A DNA stretch of 64,000 nt from Bacteroidetes bacterium GWF2_38_335 (GTDB lineage: Bacteria > Bacteroidota > Bacteroidia > Bacteroidales > GWF2-38-335). Every line of letters begins with the position of its first letter. The stretch's first letter is position 1. Location of the stretch: assembly GCA_001769535.1 (NCBI GenBank), contig MEOH01000001.1, positions 1-64,000 on the forward strand. Reading direction: 5' to 3'. Both the position numbers and the translations under genes were made by a program. Shown in pieces: positions 48,146 through 57,000 of this stretch. Below the pieces are notes generated by a model that ran no database searches, was not told the DNA's origin, and saw only the letters and a list, made by a program, of their open reading frames with translations.

Positions 48146-49522
48146 TTAATAATTCAAATTAATACTCAGTGCTTTTCCGGCTTCCATAGTAAATGTCTTT
48201 TCAAAAGTGCTTAATGTGCTTTTTCTGTCAGTTTTTCTAAGAACCACTTTATAGTTTCCCGGAATAAAATAAAAAATTTCCTTTTTTGCCTGTGAATCGA
48301 GGTTTACCATCCATTCCACATCGCCGGAATCGTTAATTTTATATATACTTCCAAAGCCGGGTGTTTCGGGATAAACGGTCAGACATCCAAGCTGTGGAAC
48401 TTTCAATTCAGTTTTTGTACTTTGCTTAATTTCAACATCTTTAAAATATATGCGAGGGAAAGTCAGCACCTCGATATCATATTTTCCCACAATATATTTC
48501 TCTGTACTATTCAGATATTGTACGTCAAGAGTTTGATTATCGCCGGCTTTTCGCACGATAAAATTAACTTCTTTTTCAAAAGGATTAGCAGGGGAAGTGA
48601 GAATAAGCTGACCCTGAGGAGCATCAATTCCGACTATCAGGTGTTCATCAGGTTTTAATTTAAATTCCTGAGAAAATACCGGGGGGATAGTATGAACTTT
48701 AATCTTATAGGTAATCATTGGATCCAGATTGAGTGTATCAGGCTTACCTGCAGCATTCAATGTGTGTATGTAATTATGAATCATTCTACCGGAAAAAGCA
48801 TCATAAAAAGTCATGTTTACATTTGTTTCCAAAGGTTTTTTATTGATGTCATACAAATCAACCTGAGCTGATGATTTACTCATTACCTGAGTAATGACAT
48901 CGTTCAGTGAGGAAGCAAAGGACTCCGGGCTGGTGGCATCGTAATAGCTTCCTATGCATTCAAACTGTGATTTCAAATCAACCTCCAGGCCAACACCAAT
49001 TACAAATGGTTTGAGGATAATTCCTTTTTTTTGCAAAGCCAATGAAATCTCGCAAGGATCGCCATCGCAGGCTTCAATACCATCGGTAATCAGAACAACA
49101 ATGTTTCTGCAGTTTTCGCATGGAGGAAAATCGTCGGCACAAGCTTTAAGACTGTTTGCGATTGGTGTTGTTCCTTTTGGCCGGATATAATTTAAATAAA
49201 TTCGTATTTTTTCAGCATTATTGTCATCAAAGGGTATTTCAAGTCTGGTATCATTGCAGTTTTGAGGGGGGACCGGACTTTGATGACCATAAACACGTAA
49301 GCCCACCTGCACATTTTCAATTTGTTCCAGACTATCGACCATTTTTGCAAGGACTTCGCGGGCTGTATTTATCTTTACCTTGCCTTTCCATTCGGTTGTC
49401 ATACTGTTTGATGCGTCCAGAATAAAAAGAATACGGGTAAGGGGTTCCTTGGGTTTTTGAGCTTCTGACTTAAAAACCGGGAACAGTGCAAAAACAGAAA
49501 ATAACAGAAAAAATCTTTTCAT
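48146..49522 (-). CDS. Exported von Willebrand factor A domain protein
   Basis: 458 residues from ATG 49522 ([20 protein letters not shown]), which gives a clean signal peptide. A TTG 15 bases upstream would overlap the preceding stop. The VWA domain (about 28-215) has a complete metal-dependent adhesion site: DASNS in [12 protein letters not shown], Thr in [11 protein letters not shown] and Asp in [14 protein letters not shown]. The C-terminal half is strand-rich, with 'PEGA-like' or carbohydrate-binding-like repeats ([10 protein letters not shown]). The gene starts 1 base after the transketolase N-subunit stop and ends 11 bases before the C-subunit start, which points to a shared transcript. 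The functional link is unknown. Confidence 0.88.
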   Translation of the reverse strand: MKRFFLLFSVFALFPVFKSEAQKPKEPLTRILFILDASNSMTTEWKGKVKINTAREVLAKMVDSLEQIENVQVGLRVYGHQSPVPPQNCNDTRLEIPFDDNNAEKIRIYLNYIRPKGTTPIANSLKACADDFPPCENCRNIVVLITDGIEACDGDPCEISLALQKKGIILKPFVIGVGLEVDLKSQFECIGSYYDATSPESFASSLNDVITQVMSKSSAQVDLYDINKKPLETNVNMTFYDAFSGRMIHNYIHTLNAAGKPDTLNLDPMITYKIKVHTIPPVFSQEFKLKPDEHLIVGIDAPQGQLILTSPANPFEKEVNFIVRKAGDNQTLDVQYLNSTEKYIVGKYDIEVLTFPRIYFKDVEIKQSTKTELKVPQLGCLTVYPETPGFGSIYKINDSGDVEWMVNLDSQAKKEIFYFIPGNYKVVLRKTDRKSTLSTFEKTFTMEAGKALSINLNY

Positions 49523-49523
49523 T

Positions 49524-50369
49524 TTAATAATCGCCAATTGTTTCTTTTAATTGACCGAGGGCATTGGCCAGCTGGTTGTCATCGGGAGCAGATCCATGCC
49601 ATTTATGTGTGCCCATCATAAAATCAACACCAAAGCCCATTTCGGTTTTCATTAATATAACGTTTGGCTTTTGCTTAAAAGTATTTTTCTTCACTGTAGT
49701 TAACACATCAATAACAGATTGCATATCGTTACCATTCATATCGTGAACTTCCCATCCAAAAGATCTCCATTTGGCATGAAGGTCGCCCAGACTCATAACT
49801 TTGTCGGTGGGACCATCGATTTGCTTCCTATTATAGTCTACAATGGCAATGACATTATCAATTTTGAGGTGGGCTGCAAACATGGCTGCTTCCCAAATTT
49901 GTCCTTCCTGAAGTTCGCCATCACCGGTAAGGCAATACACCAATTTGTTATCACCGTTCATTTTTTTTGCAAGAGCTGCGCCACAGGCTACAGAAAGACC
50001 CTGGCCCAGAGAACCTGAAGCAATTCTTATTCCGGGTAATTTTTTCTCCACACAGGGATGTCCCTGTAAACGAGAGTTAATTGATCTGAATGTTTTCAAT
50101 TCAGATACAGGAAAATAACCTGAACGTGCCAAAACACTGTACCACACCGGAGAAATATGTCCGTTTGAAAGGAAAAACAAATCTTGATTTTTACCTTCCA
50201 TGGTAAAGTTTTTGGAATCATGATCGAGCACCTCGAAATAAAGAGCAGTCATCAGGTCAGCACAACCAAGAGAACCTCCGGGATGACCTGAGGCATTTTG
50301 GTGAACCATTCTGAGAATATCGCGCCTCACCTGAGTTGCGGTGTTTTGTAAGTCTGAAGTTAGGGCCAT
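49524..50369 (-). CDS. Transketolase, N-terminal subunit (ThDP-binding)
   Basis: 281 residues: the diphosphate-binding domain. Motifs are NASGHPGGSLGCADLMTALY, SLGQGLSVACGAAL, the ThDP motif GDGELQEGQIWEAAMF and DYNRKQIDG. It works with the C-subunit encoded at 47181-48134. Split transketolases of this type are known in Bacteroidota and archaea, normally with adjacent genes. Confidence 0.93.
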   Translation of the reverse strand: MALTSDLQNTATQVRRDILRMVHQNASGHPGGSLGCADLMTALYFEVLDHDSKNFTMEGKNQDLFFLSNGHISPVWYSVLARSGYFPVSELKTFRSINSRLQGHPCVEKKLPGIRIASGSLGQGLSVACGAALAKKMNGDNKLVYCLTGDGELQEGQIWEAAMFAAHLKIDNVIAIVDYNRKQIDGPTDKVMSLGDLHAKWRSFGWEVHDMNGNDMQSVIDVLTTVKKNTFKQKPNVILMKTEMGFGVDFMMGTHKWHGSAPDDNQLANALGQLKETIGDY

Positions 50370-50466
50370 TTTTTATATTTAAATATTTCGGGTTAAAAGT
50401 ATCTTTTTTTTAAATTGGAATGGTGTATGGTTGATAAATTGTGAAAAAGATAATGGATGGTTAAAT

Positions 50467-50602
50467 GATTAGCAGATTTGTTGATTAGCAGATTAGTTGA
50501 TTAGCAGATTAGTTGATTAGTTGATTAGCAGATTTGTTGATTAGCAGATTAGCAGATTAGCAGATTTGTTGATTTGCAGATTTGTTGATTAGCAGATTAG
50601 CA
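50467..50602. repeat. 8-bp-period tandem repeat, 17 units
   Basis: Seventeen uninterrupted octamers of form GATT[A/T]G[CA/TT] (GATTAGCA, GATTAGTT, GATTTGTT, GATTTGCA) occupy 136 bases. Length never varies, only positions 5, 7 and 8. This is the longest of four octamer arrays in the window. It lies in a divergent promoter gap. Confidence 0.95.
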
Positions 50603-50706
50603 GATGGAATATATATCCAATTTTTTTAATTGGTCTTTTCCATTATACCATGCCGTATATTTCTATTATTTCACAATGTATATAACAATTATTAATTTTG
50701 AAAAGC

Positions 50707-50714
50707 TATTTTTG
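50707..50714 (+). promoter_or_regulatory. -7 element TATTTTTG upstream of ychF
   Basis: Matches TAnnTTTG, 26 bases before the ATG at 50741. No TTG was seen at the expected -33 distance. Confidence 0.4.
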
Positions 50715-50740
50715 CAAGTGAAATTATAAGAAAAAAGAAA

Positions 50741-51838
50741 ATGGCATTACAGTGTGGGATTATCGGAATTACAAATGTGGGAAAAACCACATTATTTAAT
50801 TGTATTTCAAATACAAAGGCAGAAACTTCGAGTTATGCTTTCAGTACGAATAAGTCAAATGTAGGGGTTATTAAAGTTCCCGATCAGCGTTTGTATGAGT
50901 TGGAAAAATACCAGCCAACCGAAAAGATAATTCATGCTACAGTTGATATTGTTGATATACCCGGACTTACAAGAGGATCGAGTAAAGGTGAAGGAGTCGG
51001 AAATCAGTTTCTGGCCGACATTCGTAACTGCCATGCACTGATCCATGTATTAAGATGCTTCGATGACGAAACCCTTCCTCATGTTGATGGTTCGGTAAAT
51101 CCTGTAAGAGATATGGAGACTGTTGACCTGGAACTTCAGGTAAAGGATCTGGAATCGGTCGAGAAAAAAATGGTTCGATTGGAAAGAGCAGCAAAAACAG
51201 GTGATAAGGATGCAAAAAAAGGTTTTGAAGTTCTTCAGGTTTACAAGGATCATTTTGAGAATTTTCAATCGGCACGAACCGTCTCCGTCTCCGAAGATGA
51301 TAAAAAACATGTGGAAGATCTGTTTCTGTTATCCTCCAAACCCATAATGTATGTTTGCAATGTTGATGATGCAAGTGCAATAAACAGAAATAAATACGTT
51401 GAACAGGTAAAAGCAGCTTTGCAGGGGAAAGATACTAAAGTTCTTGTCATTGCCGGCAATCTTGAAGCTGAAATCGCTGAACTGGAAAGCGAAACAGACC
51501 GTATGGAGTTTTTGAAGGATGCAGGACTTTCAGAGCCCGGAATGCATAAGTTGGTGCAGTCGGCTTATGATTTGCTGAATTTACAATCATTTTTTACTGT
51601 TGGTCCGAAAGAAATCCGAGCCTGGACCATCAAAAAGGGCATGTCAGCTCCACAGGCAGCCGGAGTGATCCATTCAGATCTCGAGCGAGGATTTATACGT
51701 GCTGAAGTAATGAAATACAATGACTTTATTACACTTGGATCAGAGCATGCATGTAAAGAGAAAGGGAAACTTGCTGTTGAAGGTAAAAATTATGTGATTC
51801 AGGATGGTGATATACTCCACATACGGTTTAATGTTTAA
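50741..51838 (+). CDS. ychF: Redox-regulated ribosome-associated ATPase YchF/EngD
   Basis: 365 residues. The Walker A is GITNVGKTTLFNCIS, switch regions include DIVDIPGLTRGSSKGEGVGN, the NxxE-type base motif replaces NKxD (here CNVDDAS), and the C-terminal TGS domain ends in VQDGDILHIRFNV (about 280-365). It is an Obg-related OLA1 family ATPase involved in translation or stress. It is monocistronic on the plus strand. Confidence 0.97.
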   Translation: MALQCGIIGITNVGKTTLFNCISNTKAETSSYAFSTNKSNVGVIKVPDQRLYELEKYQPTEKIIHATVDIVDIPGLTRGSSKGEGVGNQFLADIRNCHALIHVLRCFDDETLPHVDGSVNPVRDMETVDLELQVKDLESVEKKMVRLERAAKTGDKDAKKGFEVLQVYKDHFENFQSARTVSVSEDDKKHVEDLFLLSSKPIMYVCNVDDASAINRNKYVEQVKAALQGKDTKVLVIAGNLEAEIAELESETDRMEFLKDAGLSEPGMHKLVQSAYDLLNLQSFFTVGPKEIRAWTIKKGMSAPQAAGVIHSDLERGFIRAEVMKYNDFITLGSEHACKEKGKLAVEGKNYVIQDGDILHIRFNV

Positions 51839-51932
51839 TCTGAACACAATCATTTTATTATCCTGAGTAGCAAGTTCTATTTTGAATAAAATGTAAAGTT
51901 AGCGATCACCTAATAAATTGACAATTAGAAAT

Positions 51933-53027
51933 TTACCTATACCCTACTCCCACATATCCCACCCAGTGATTGAGGTTTGCCGGAGCGGTTTTGCCCATTC
52001 CCATATCCTCCACCGGAATGCGGTCATGATCGATACTCGAATAATATTTAATAAAAGTACCCTTAAGAGCGGGAGATGAGGTAAGTTCCTGCAAATGATA
52101 AGAAACAAACAATCCGAAAGGAATAGAATATCTGCCACACCATGACCATTTGTATGCTTTATAGTCGTTGCTTTGGACGGTATAAGAGTTAAAAAGTTTG
52201 ATTTTTTCCGGTGTAATGGAGTCAGTTAAACAGGAATTGACAATTTTCATTTCATAATTAATGGCTTTATTGTATCCCTCATTATCGGTGCCAAATTTGG
52301 CATAATTTTTTCCACCCCAATCCTCATCTCCATAATGAACAGCATCGTTACTGATAAGTATTGCCACATCCTCGCCCCATTTCAGTTTTCGGGCTTCCAT
52401 AATTTCTTTTAAAGCTGAAGCAAAGCTTTTCGAAATGTGATCCATTCGATCGTAAGTCATGTAAGGTACCAGAACAGAAATAATGTTCACATCGCGGTTA
52501 TAATATTGAAGAAATGGTATCATGGCTTCGACTGAGTGTTCAACCATTTGACAACTATCGTGGACTATAAAAATATCTTCCGAAAGTTTAGATTTCAGTT
52601 CATCTCTTATTTCTGAAACAGGAATATTACCGTAAGGGCCTTTCCAGGAATCAAAGCTGTCAAATACCAATACATTTTCAAGATTAAAACGCTGGGCTTT
52701 ATGGCAAACACCAAAAATAATCACAGTTTTTGCCTTGATGTTCTGGAGAACCGATACATAAAGCGGACCGGCATAAGTGTAGTCGTCATGAGGACAAATA
52801 GCTGTTTTCCAAATAGTTTCCTTTGATATTCTGTTTTCCTTAAGATACAACTCCATTTCGAAGCCAAACTGTTCCTTGATTCTCGATACAAGTTTATCCA
52901 TTTGCTCAGGGCTATTTGCAAATCCAACCGAATCAACAGGTTGCCTGGTATTTTCAGTCACAATTCCGGAGGTAAAAATTAAAGCAATCAGTAAACCGGT
53001 TATTGATAAAAATAATTTAAAAATCAT
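51933..53027 (-). CDS. Exported Memo-family (AmmeMemoRadiSam system protein B) protein
   Basis: 364 residues with an N-terminal signal or anchor (MIFKLFLSITGLLIALIFTS). The Memo fold motifs are intact: CPHDDYTYAGPLY and FGVCHKAQRF (metal-ligand His), VEHSVEAMIPFLQYY, ISNDAVHYGDEDWGG and a Cys in SWCGRYSIPFGL. Human Memo and archaeal homologues bind metal at such residues. Bacterial relatives usually accompany AMMECR1 and radical-SAM genes, which are absent here. The gene follows PorP/SprF by 10 bases, so a periplasmic role beside the T9SS cargo is possible. Confidence 0.82.
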   Translation of the reverse strand: MIFKLFLSITGLLIALIFTSGIVTENTRQPVDSVGFANSPEQMDKLVSRIKEQFGFEMELYLKENRISKETIWKTAICPHDDYTYAGPLYVSVLQNIKAKTVIIFGVCHKAQRFNLENVLVFDSFDSWKGPYGNIPVSEIRDELKSKLSEDIFIVHDSCQMVEHSVEAMIPFLQYYNRDVNIISVLVPYMTYDRMDHISKSFASALKEIMEARKLKWGEDVAILISNDAVHYGDEDWGGKNYAKFGTDNEGYNKAINYEMKIVNSCLTDSITPEKIKLFNSYTVQSNDYKAYKWSWCGRYSIPFGLFVSYHLQELTSSPALKGTFIKYYSSIDHDRIPVEDMGMGKTAPANLNHWVGYVGVGYR

Positions 53028-53037
53028 AGTTAAAAGA

Positions 53038-54045
53038 TTACATAAATACAGGGCACTGCTGATGAACAGGCAGTGAGTAAGGTTTTGGTTTGCTGAAAAT
53101 ATAAATCATGGATAGCTCCAGTCCGCCTCTGCCCATGCTTGCCACATAAAGTTTTGAATAGTTTATATCGTATGACAATCCGAATTTTATCCTGTGATAA
53201 TCGAGTCCCATACCAAGAATGGCAGCATCCTTATATCTGAACCAAGCAGTAAAATATATGGCTTTGAAAGAAATATTATCCATTCTGTATTTAAGGTCAG
53301 TACCGAACATAAACTCAGAAAACCAACCCTGTTGAAGATACAATATTCCCGGAAATAAAGACAGGTTTTCATTTACCCTGTAAGTCATATTGGTAAAAAA
53401 ATTGAATTTTCTGTATAGTTTAAGGTTTTCGAGTCCGTCGAAAGAAATCCTTGGTTTATTGAGGTGATTGAGAGACAAGCCCGATCTAAAAGGCATTCCG
53501 TTATACTGCCATGAAAGGCAAGCGCCAAATTCGAAATCGAAATATGAAAGACTGTTTTCATTAAAAAACTCATATGAAGGCAGTTCGGGATTATAAACTG
53601 AGCCATTATATTGTGAACCGTAATATAAGTCATTATAATTTATGCTCTGCATATTATAGGTGATCGCCAATCCGCCTGAAACAGCCATTGTGGAATCGCT
53701 CTTGAGATAACGGTGGTAAGAGAGCGGGACACGGATTTGAGTAGTACCAAAATCAGAGTCACCCTCAATATCGGTATTTAAAAGAAGGCCCGCGCCGAAG
53801 AAGCTTTTTGGAACTTTTATTCCAGTAATTTTTGTATCAAAAGAAGCAGAAAAAGTGCGGAATGGTACTGTTACGGACTGCCATTGGTTTCGGTTATTCA
53901 TAACCATTCGGTAATCACCGTCAAAGTATCCTGTAAGTGCAGGATTTAAGTTAATTGGAGAAGCATTGTGCTGAGAGAAATGAATATCCTGTGCAGTCAA
54001 TCCGCATGTTAAAAAAAGGGCTATATGGAAGAAAATCCTTCTCAA
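53038..54045 (-). CDS. Type IX secretion membrane protein PorP/SprF family
   Basis: 335 residues starting with TTG 54045. This is the only start that keeps the signal peptide (RRIFFHIALFLTCGLTAQDI). It is an outer-membrane barrel with the PorP/SprF opening HFSQHNASPINLNPALTG and the repeated pattern MVMNNRNQWQSV. SprF-type proteins are needed for secretion or anchoring of type B cargo. The gene begins 1 base after the stop of the large SprB-repeat protein, consistent with a cargo/partner pair. Confidence 0.9.
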   Translation of the reverse strand: MRRIFFHIALFLTCGLTAQDIHFSQHNASPINLNPALTGYFDGDYRMVMNNRNQWQSVTVPFRTFSASFDTKITGIKVPKSFFGAGLLLNTDIEGDSDFGTTQIRVPLSYHRYLKSDSTMAVSGGLAITYNMQSINYNDLYYGSQYNGSVYNPELPSYEFFNENSLSYFDFEFGACLSWQYNGMPFRSGLSLNHLNKPRISFDGLENLKLYRKFNFFTNMTYRVNENLSLFPGILYLQQGWFSEFMFGTDLKYRMDNISFKAIYFTAWFRYKDAAILGMGLDYHRIKFGLSYDINYSKLYVASMGRGGLELSMIYIFSKPKPYSLPVHQQCPVFM

Positions 54046-54046
54046 A

Positions 54047-57000
54047 TTATCTTATAAGTGTAATATTGCCTTTCTTTTCAAAGGTTTCTTTACCGACACA
54101 AGTAGCCTTCAGATAATAATCAAAAACGGCAGGATCAAGCTCATTCCCATTGAATTTACCATCCCATCCTTCATAGATATTATCAGATTCAAAAACAATT
54201 TGTCCCCATCGGTTAAAAATGGCAAAGTACATTTCAGTAATGACATCACCATAGACAAAAAGCACATCATTTATTCCGTCACCATTTGGAGTAAATGCAT
54301 TAGGTATATATATATATGGTTCGGCACAAATAATATCATTAATATAAATAGTAATGGAATCGGTGTTTGCGCAACCCTTTTCATCATAGACTGAGACAAT
54401 AAAGGTAGTTGTTTCATCGATTTCTGTATTTGGATTTGCATCCAGCGGATGGTCGAGCAAAGTGGGAGGAATCCATGAATAGGAATAATCCTCATCCCAG
54501 GTCGCATGCAATCCTGTTTGCTGACCTGTAAAGAGAAACTGGTCATCGGCGGTCACGTCAACCGGAATAGGCACGGGGTTGACCATCACATCTACAGATA
54601 GTTCCACAGTGCAACCGAGGTCATCAGTAACAGTTACTTGATAAGTACCATCACAAAGTTCGCTAATGGAAGAAGAGCTCATTCCGTTACTCCAATGGTA
54701 AATATAAGGAGGTTGCCCGCCGGTAAAATAAACGGTAGCTGATCCATCGCAAGCTTCAATGCAGCTGGTCATGGATGAAGTATCTGAATATTCAATGGGA
54801 AGGGGTTCGGTAACCGTGTAATAAACTGTGTCCTTGCAATTGTGGCTATCAGTAACGATAAAGGAATAAGTGCCTTGTGCAAGATCATTTGCATATTGTC
54901 CGCTTATTGAAACCGGTTCATCCCAAAAATAAGAATAACCGGGAGTGCCGCCATCGGCTTCGCCAAAGAGATCAACAACATCGCCATTGCAGACCATGCT
55001 TTCTGTTTCAGTAATTTCACCTTCCACAGGTGATGGTTGGTCAATTGTGATATAAACAACCCTGATGCAAATTTCAGCATCCACAACGGTTACAGAATAC
55101 AATCCTGAACAAATCCCTGATATTGAATTATCTGTATCACCAAGTCCGGCCCATGAATAGGAATAAGGTGGAGTTCCCAATGAAACGTTTACCTCGGCTG
55201 AGCCATCGCAATAGCCGAAACAGGTTGGAATATTTGATCCACCGAGAGCAAGCAAATCAGAGGGGTCAGTGATAATAACTGAAAGAACAGTATCACATCC
55301 ATGTTCATCGGAAACAGTTACATAATATTCACCAGCACAAAGAGAATCGGCAACAAACCCGGTTTGGCCATCCACCCAGGAATAAGAGTACGATGGTGTG
55401 CCCCCCGAAGCATCAACGGATGCAGAGCCAATGCAAAAGCCATCACACAATGTACCTGTTGTGTCAGAAATAAAAGCATTCAAAACAGGCGGTTCGGTCA
55501 GGGTAAAAGAATGAACTTTTTGACATCCAATATGATCGGTAATGGTAAGTGTGTAGGTGCCGGCATTAAGTCCGGATAATGCAGCGGTCACCTCATCATT
55601 ACTCCAAAGATAATCGAAGGGTGCTGTACCTGAGCTTACCAGAACATTAGCCGATCCCGAGGATTCGCCGTGGCAATCGGGATTTGAAGTATTAAAAGAA
55701 AACTCCACTTCATCAACTTCAATACTCACATATTGAGTTTTATGGCAGCCATACTCATTTTCAATATAAACTGAATAGGTGATATTTTCAGCAGGACAAA
55801 CGATTGCAGTTTGTGAAACCGAATCGCTTATAAAATATGATGCAGTACTCCAGTCATAAGTGTATGTAAAACCAGATGCAAAAGGTGTGGCAACCAGTTC
55901 AACAGTATCACCTAGACAAACTATGGTATCGGGGCTCAGTAAAAAGTCGGCATTATAAACATGAACAATTACCGGTTGCTGAAAAACACAGGCGGCATTT
56001 GAAATACTCACATAATAAGTTGATTCGGCAAAGGGAGAAACATTAATATCGGAATCGGAAAGGCCGTCATTAAGCATATCAGAAAAAGATGCGTTGGAAG
56101 ACCAGTGATATTGGTCGCCGGAGGTGCCAGTGCTTGCGTTAAGGGATATCGATTCGCCCTGACAGATAAAGGTATCGGTGACCATTGAAAGGTCAATATC
56201 CCATACGGTAATGTATTTTTCGATCTGGTCACCGAAGTTACATGAAGTGGTATCTTCCACATATAATGTTACCAGATAGGTACCAGGAGTGTCATAAGTA
56301 TGAGTGGGTTCAAATTCGGTTGAAGTATCGCCGTCGCCAAAGTTCCATAGAAAATCGTCACCATTAAGACTAAGATTATCAAATGTGATGTCGAAAGGAG
56401 CACAAACATCGTATGGAGCGTCAAAATCGGCCACCACGAGAGGTAGGTTAAAGTCGAATTTAAAAACTGCGAGGTTACAATTTGAGTTATTTGTATTTGA
56501 CCAGGCTCCGGGAGTAGTTGGAAAATCAGAATATCCCGTAGGGTATCCACAACCGGCACAAACGGCTTCATACACTTTGCCTTTTCGGTCGAAGCGGCTT
56601 GTACCACCATCAACATGTTCAGAGCTGGTGCTTCCTCCCATAAAAGTAGCATAAACAAGTTCGGAGGCATCGTCTTCGAGTACGATTATATAAAAATCAG
56701 AGCCGTCGGTAGTGGAGTCAAAAGCATCAGAAGTAACGGGGAATCCTGCCAAAGAGCCACCCGGACCACCATATCCGAGAGCGTTGGTATTTCCACCCCA
56801 ACCAGAAATATACATTTTATTACAGTAATCAACAAGGAATGCTGTTGGAGAGATAACCGGCTGTCCGGTTCCATTTCCAAAAACAGTTGAAAAATCGAGT
56901 GTATTGAGATCAGGGGTTATTTTTGCGACAAAGTGGCCTGAGTTGGGAACAGAATAAGCTGCATTAAATACTAAAGTAGAGCCAGGTGCATATGTTTGTC

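Larger units (their letters stand above)
50370..50740. other. Divergent gap between transketolase and ychF with long octamer array
   Basis: A -7-like TACTTTTA (50401-50394, minus) lies 25 bases before the transketolase ATG, and TATTTTTG (50707-50714, plus) lies ahead of ychF. Between them is the octamer array at 50467-50602. No gene was seen. Confidence 0.6.
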
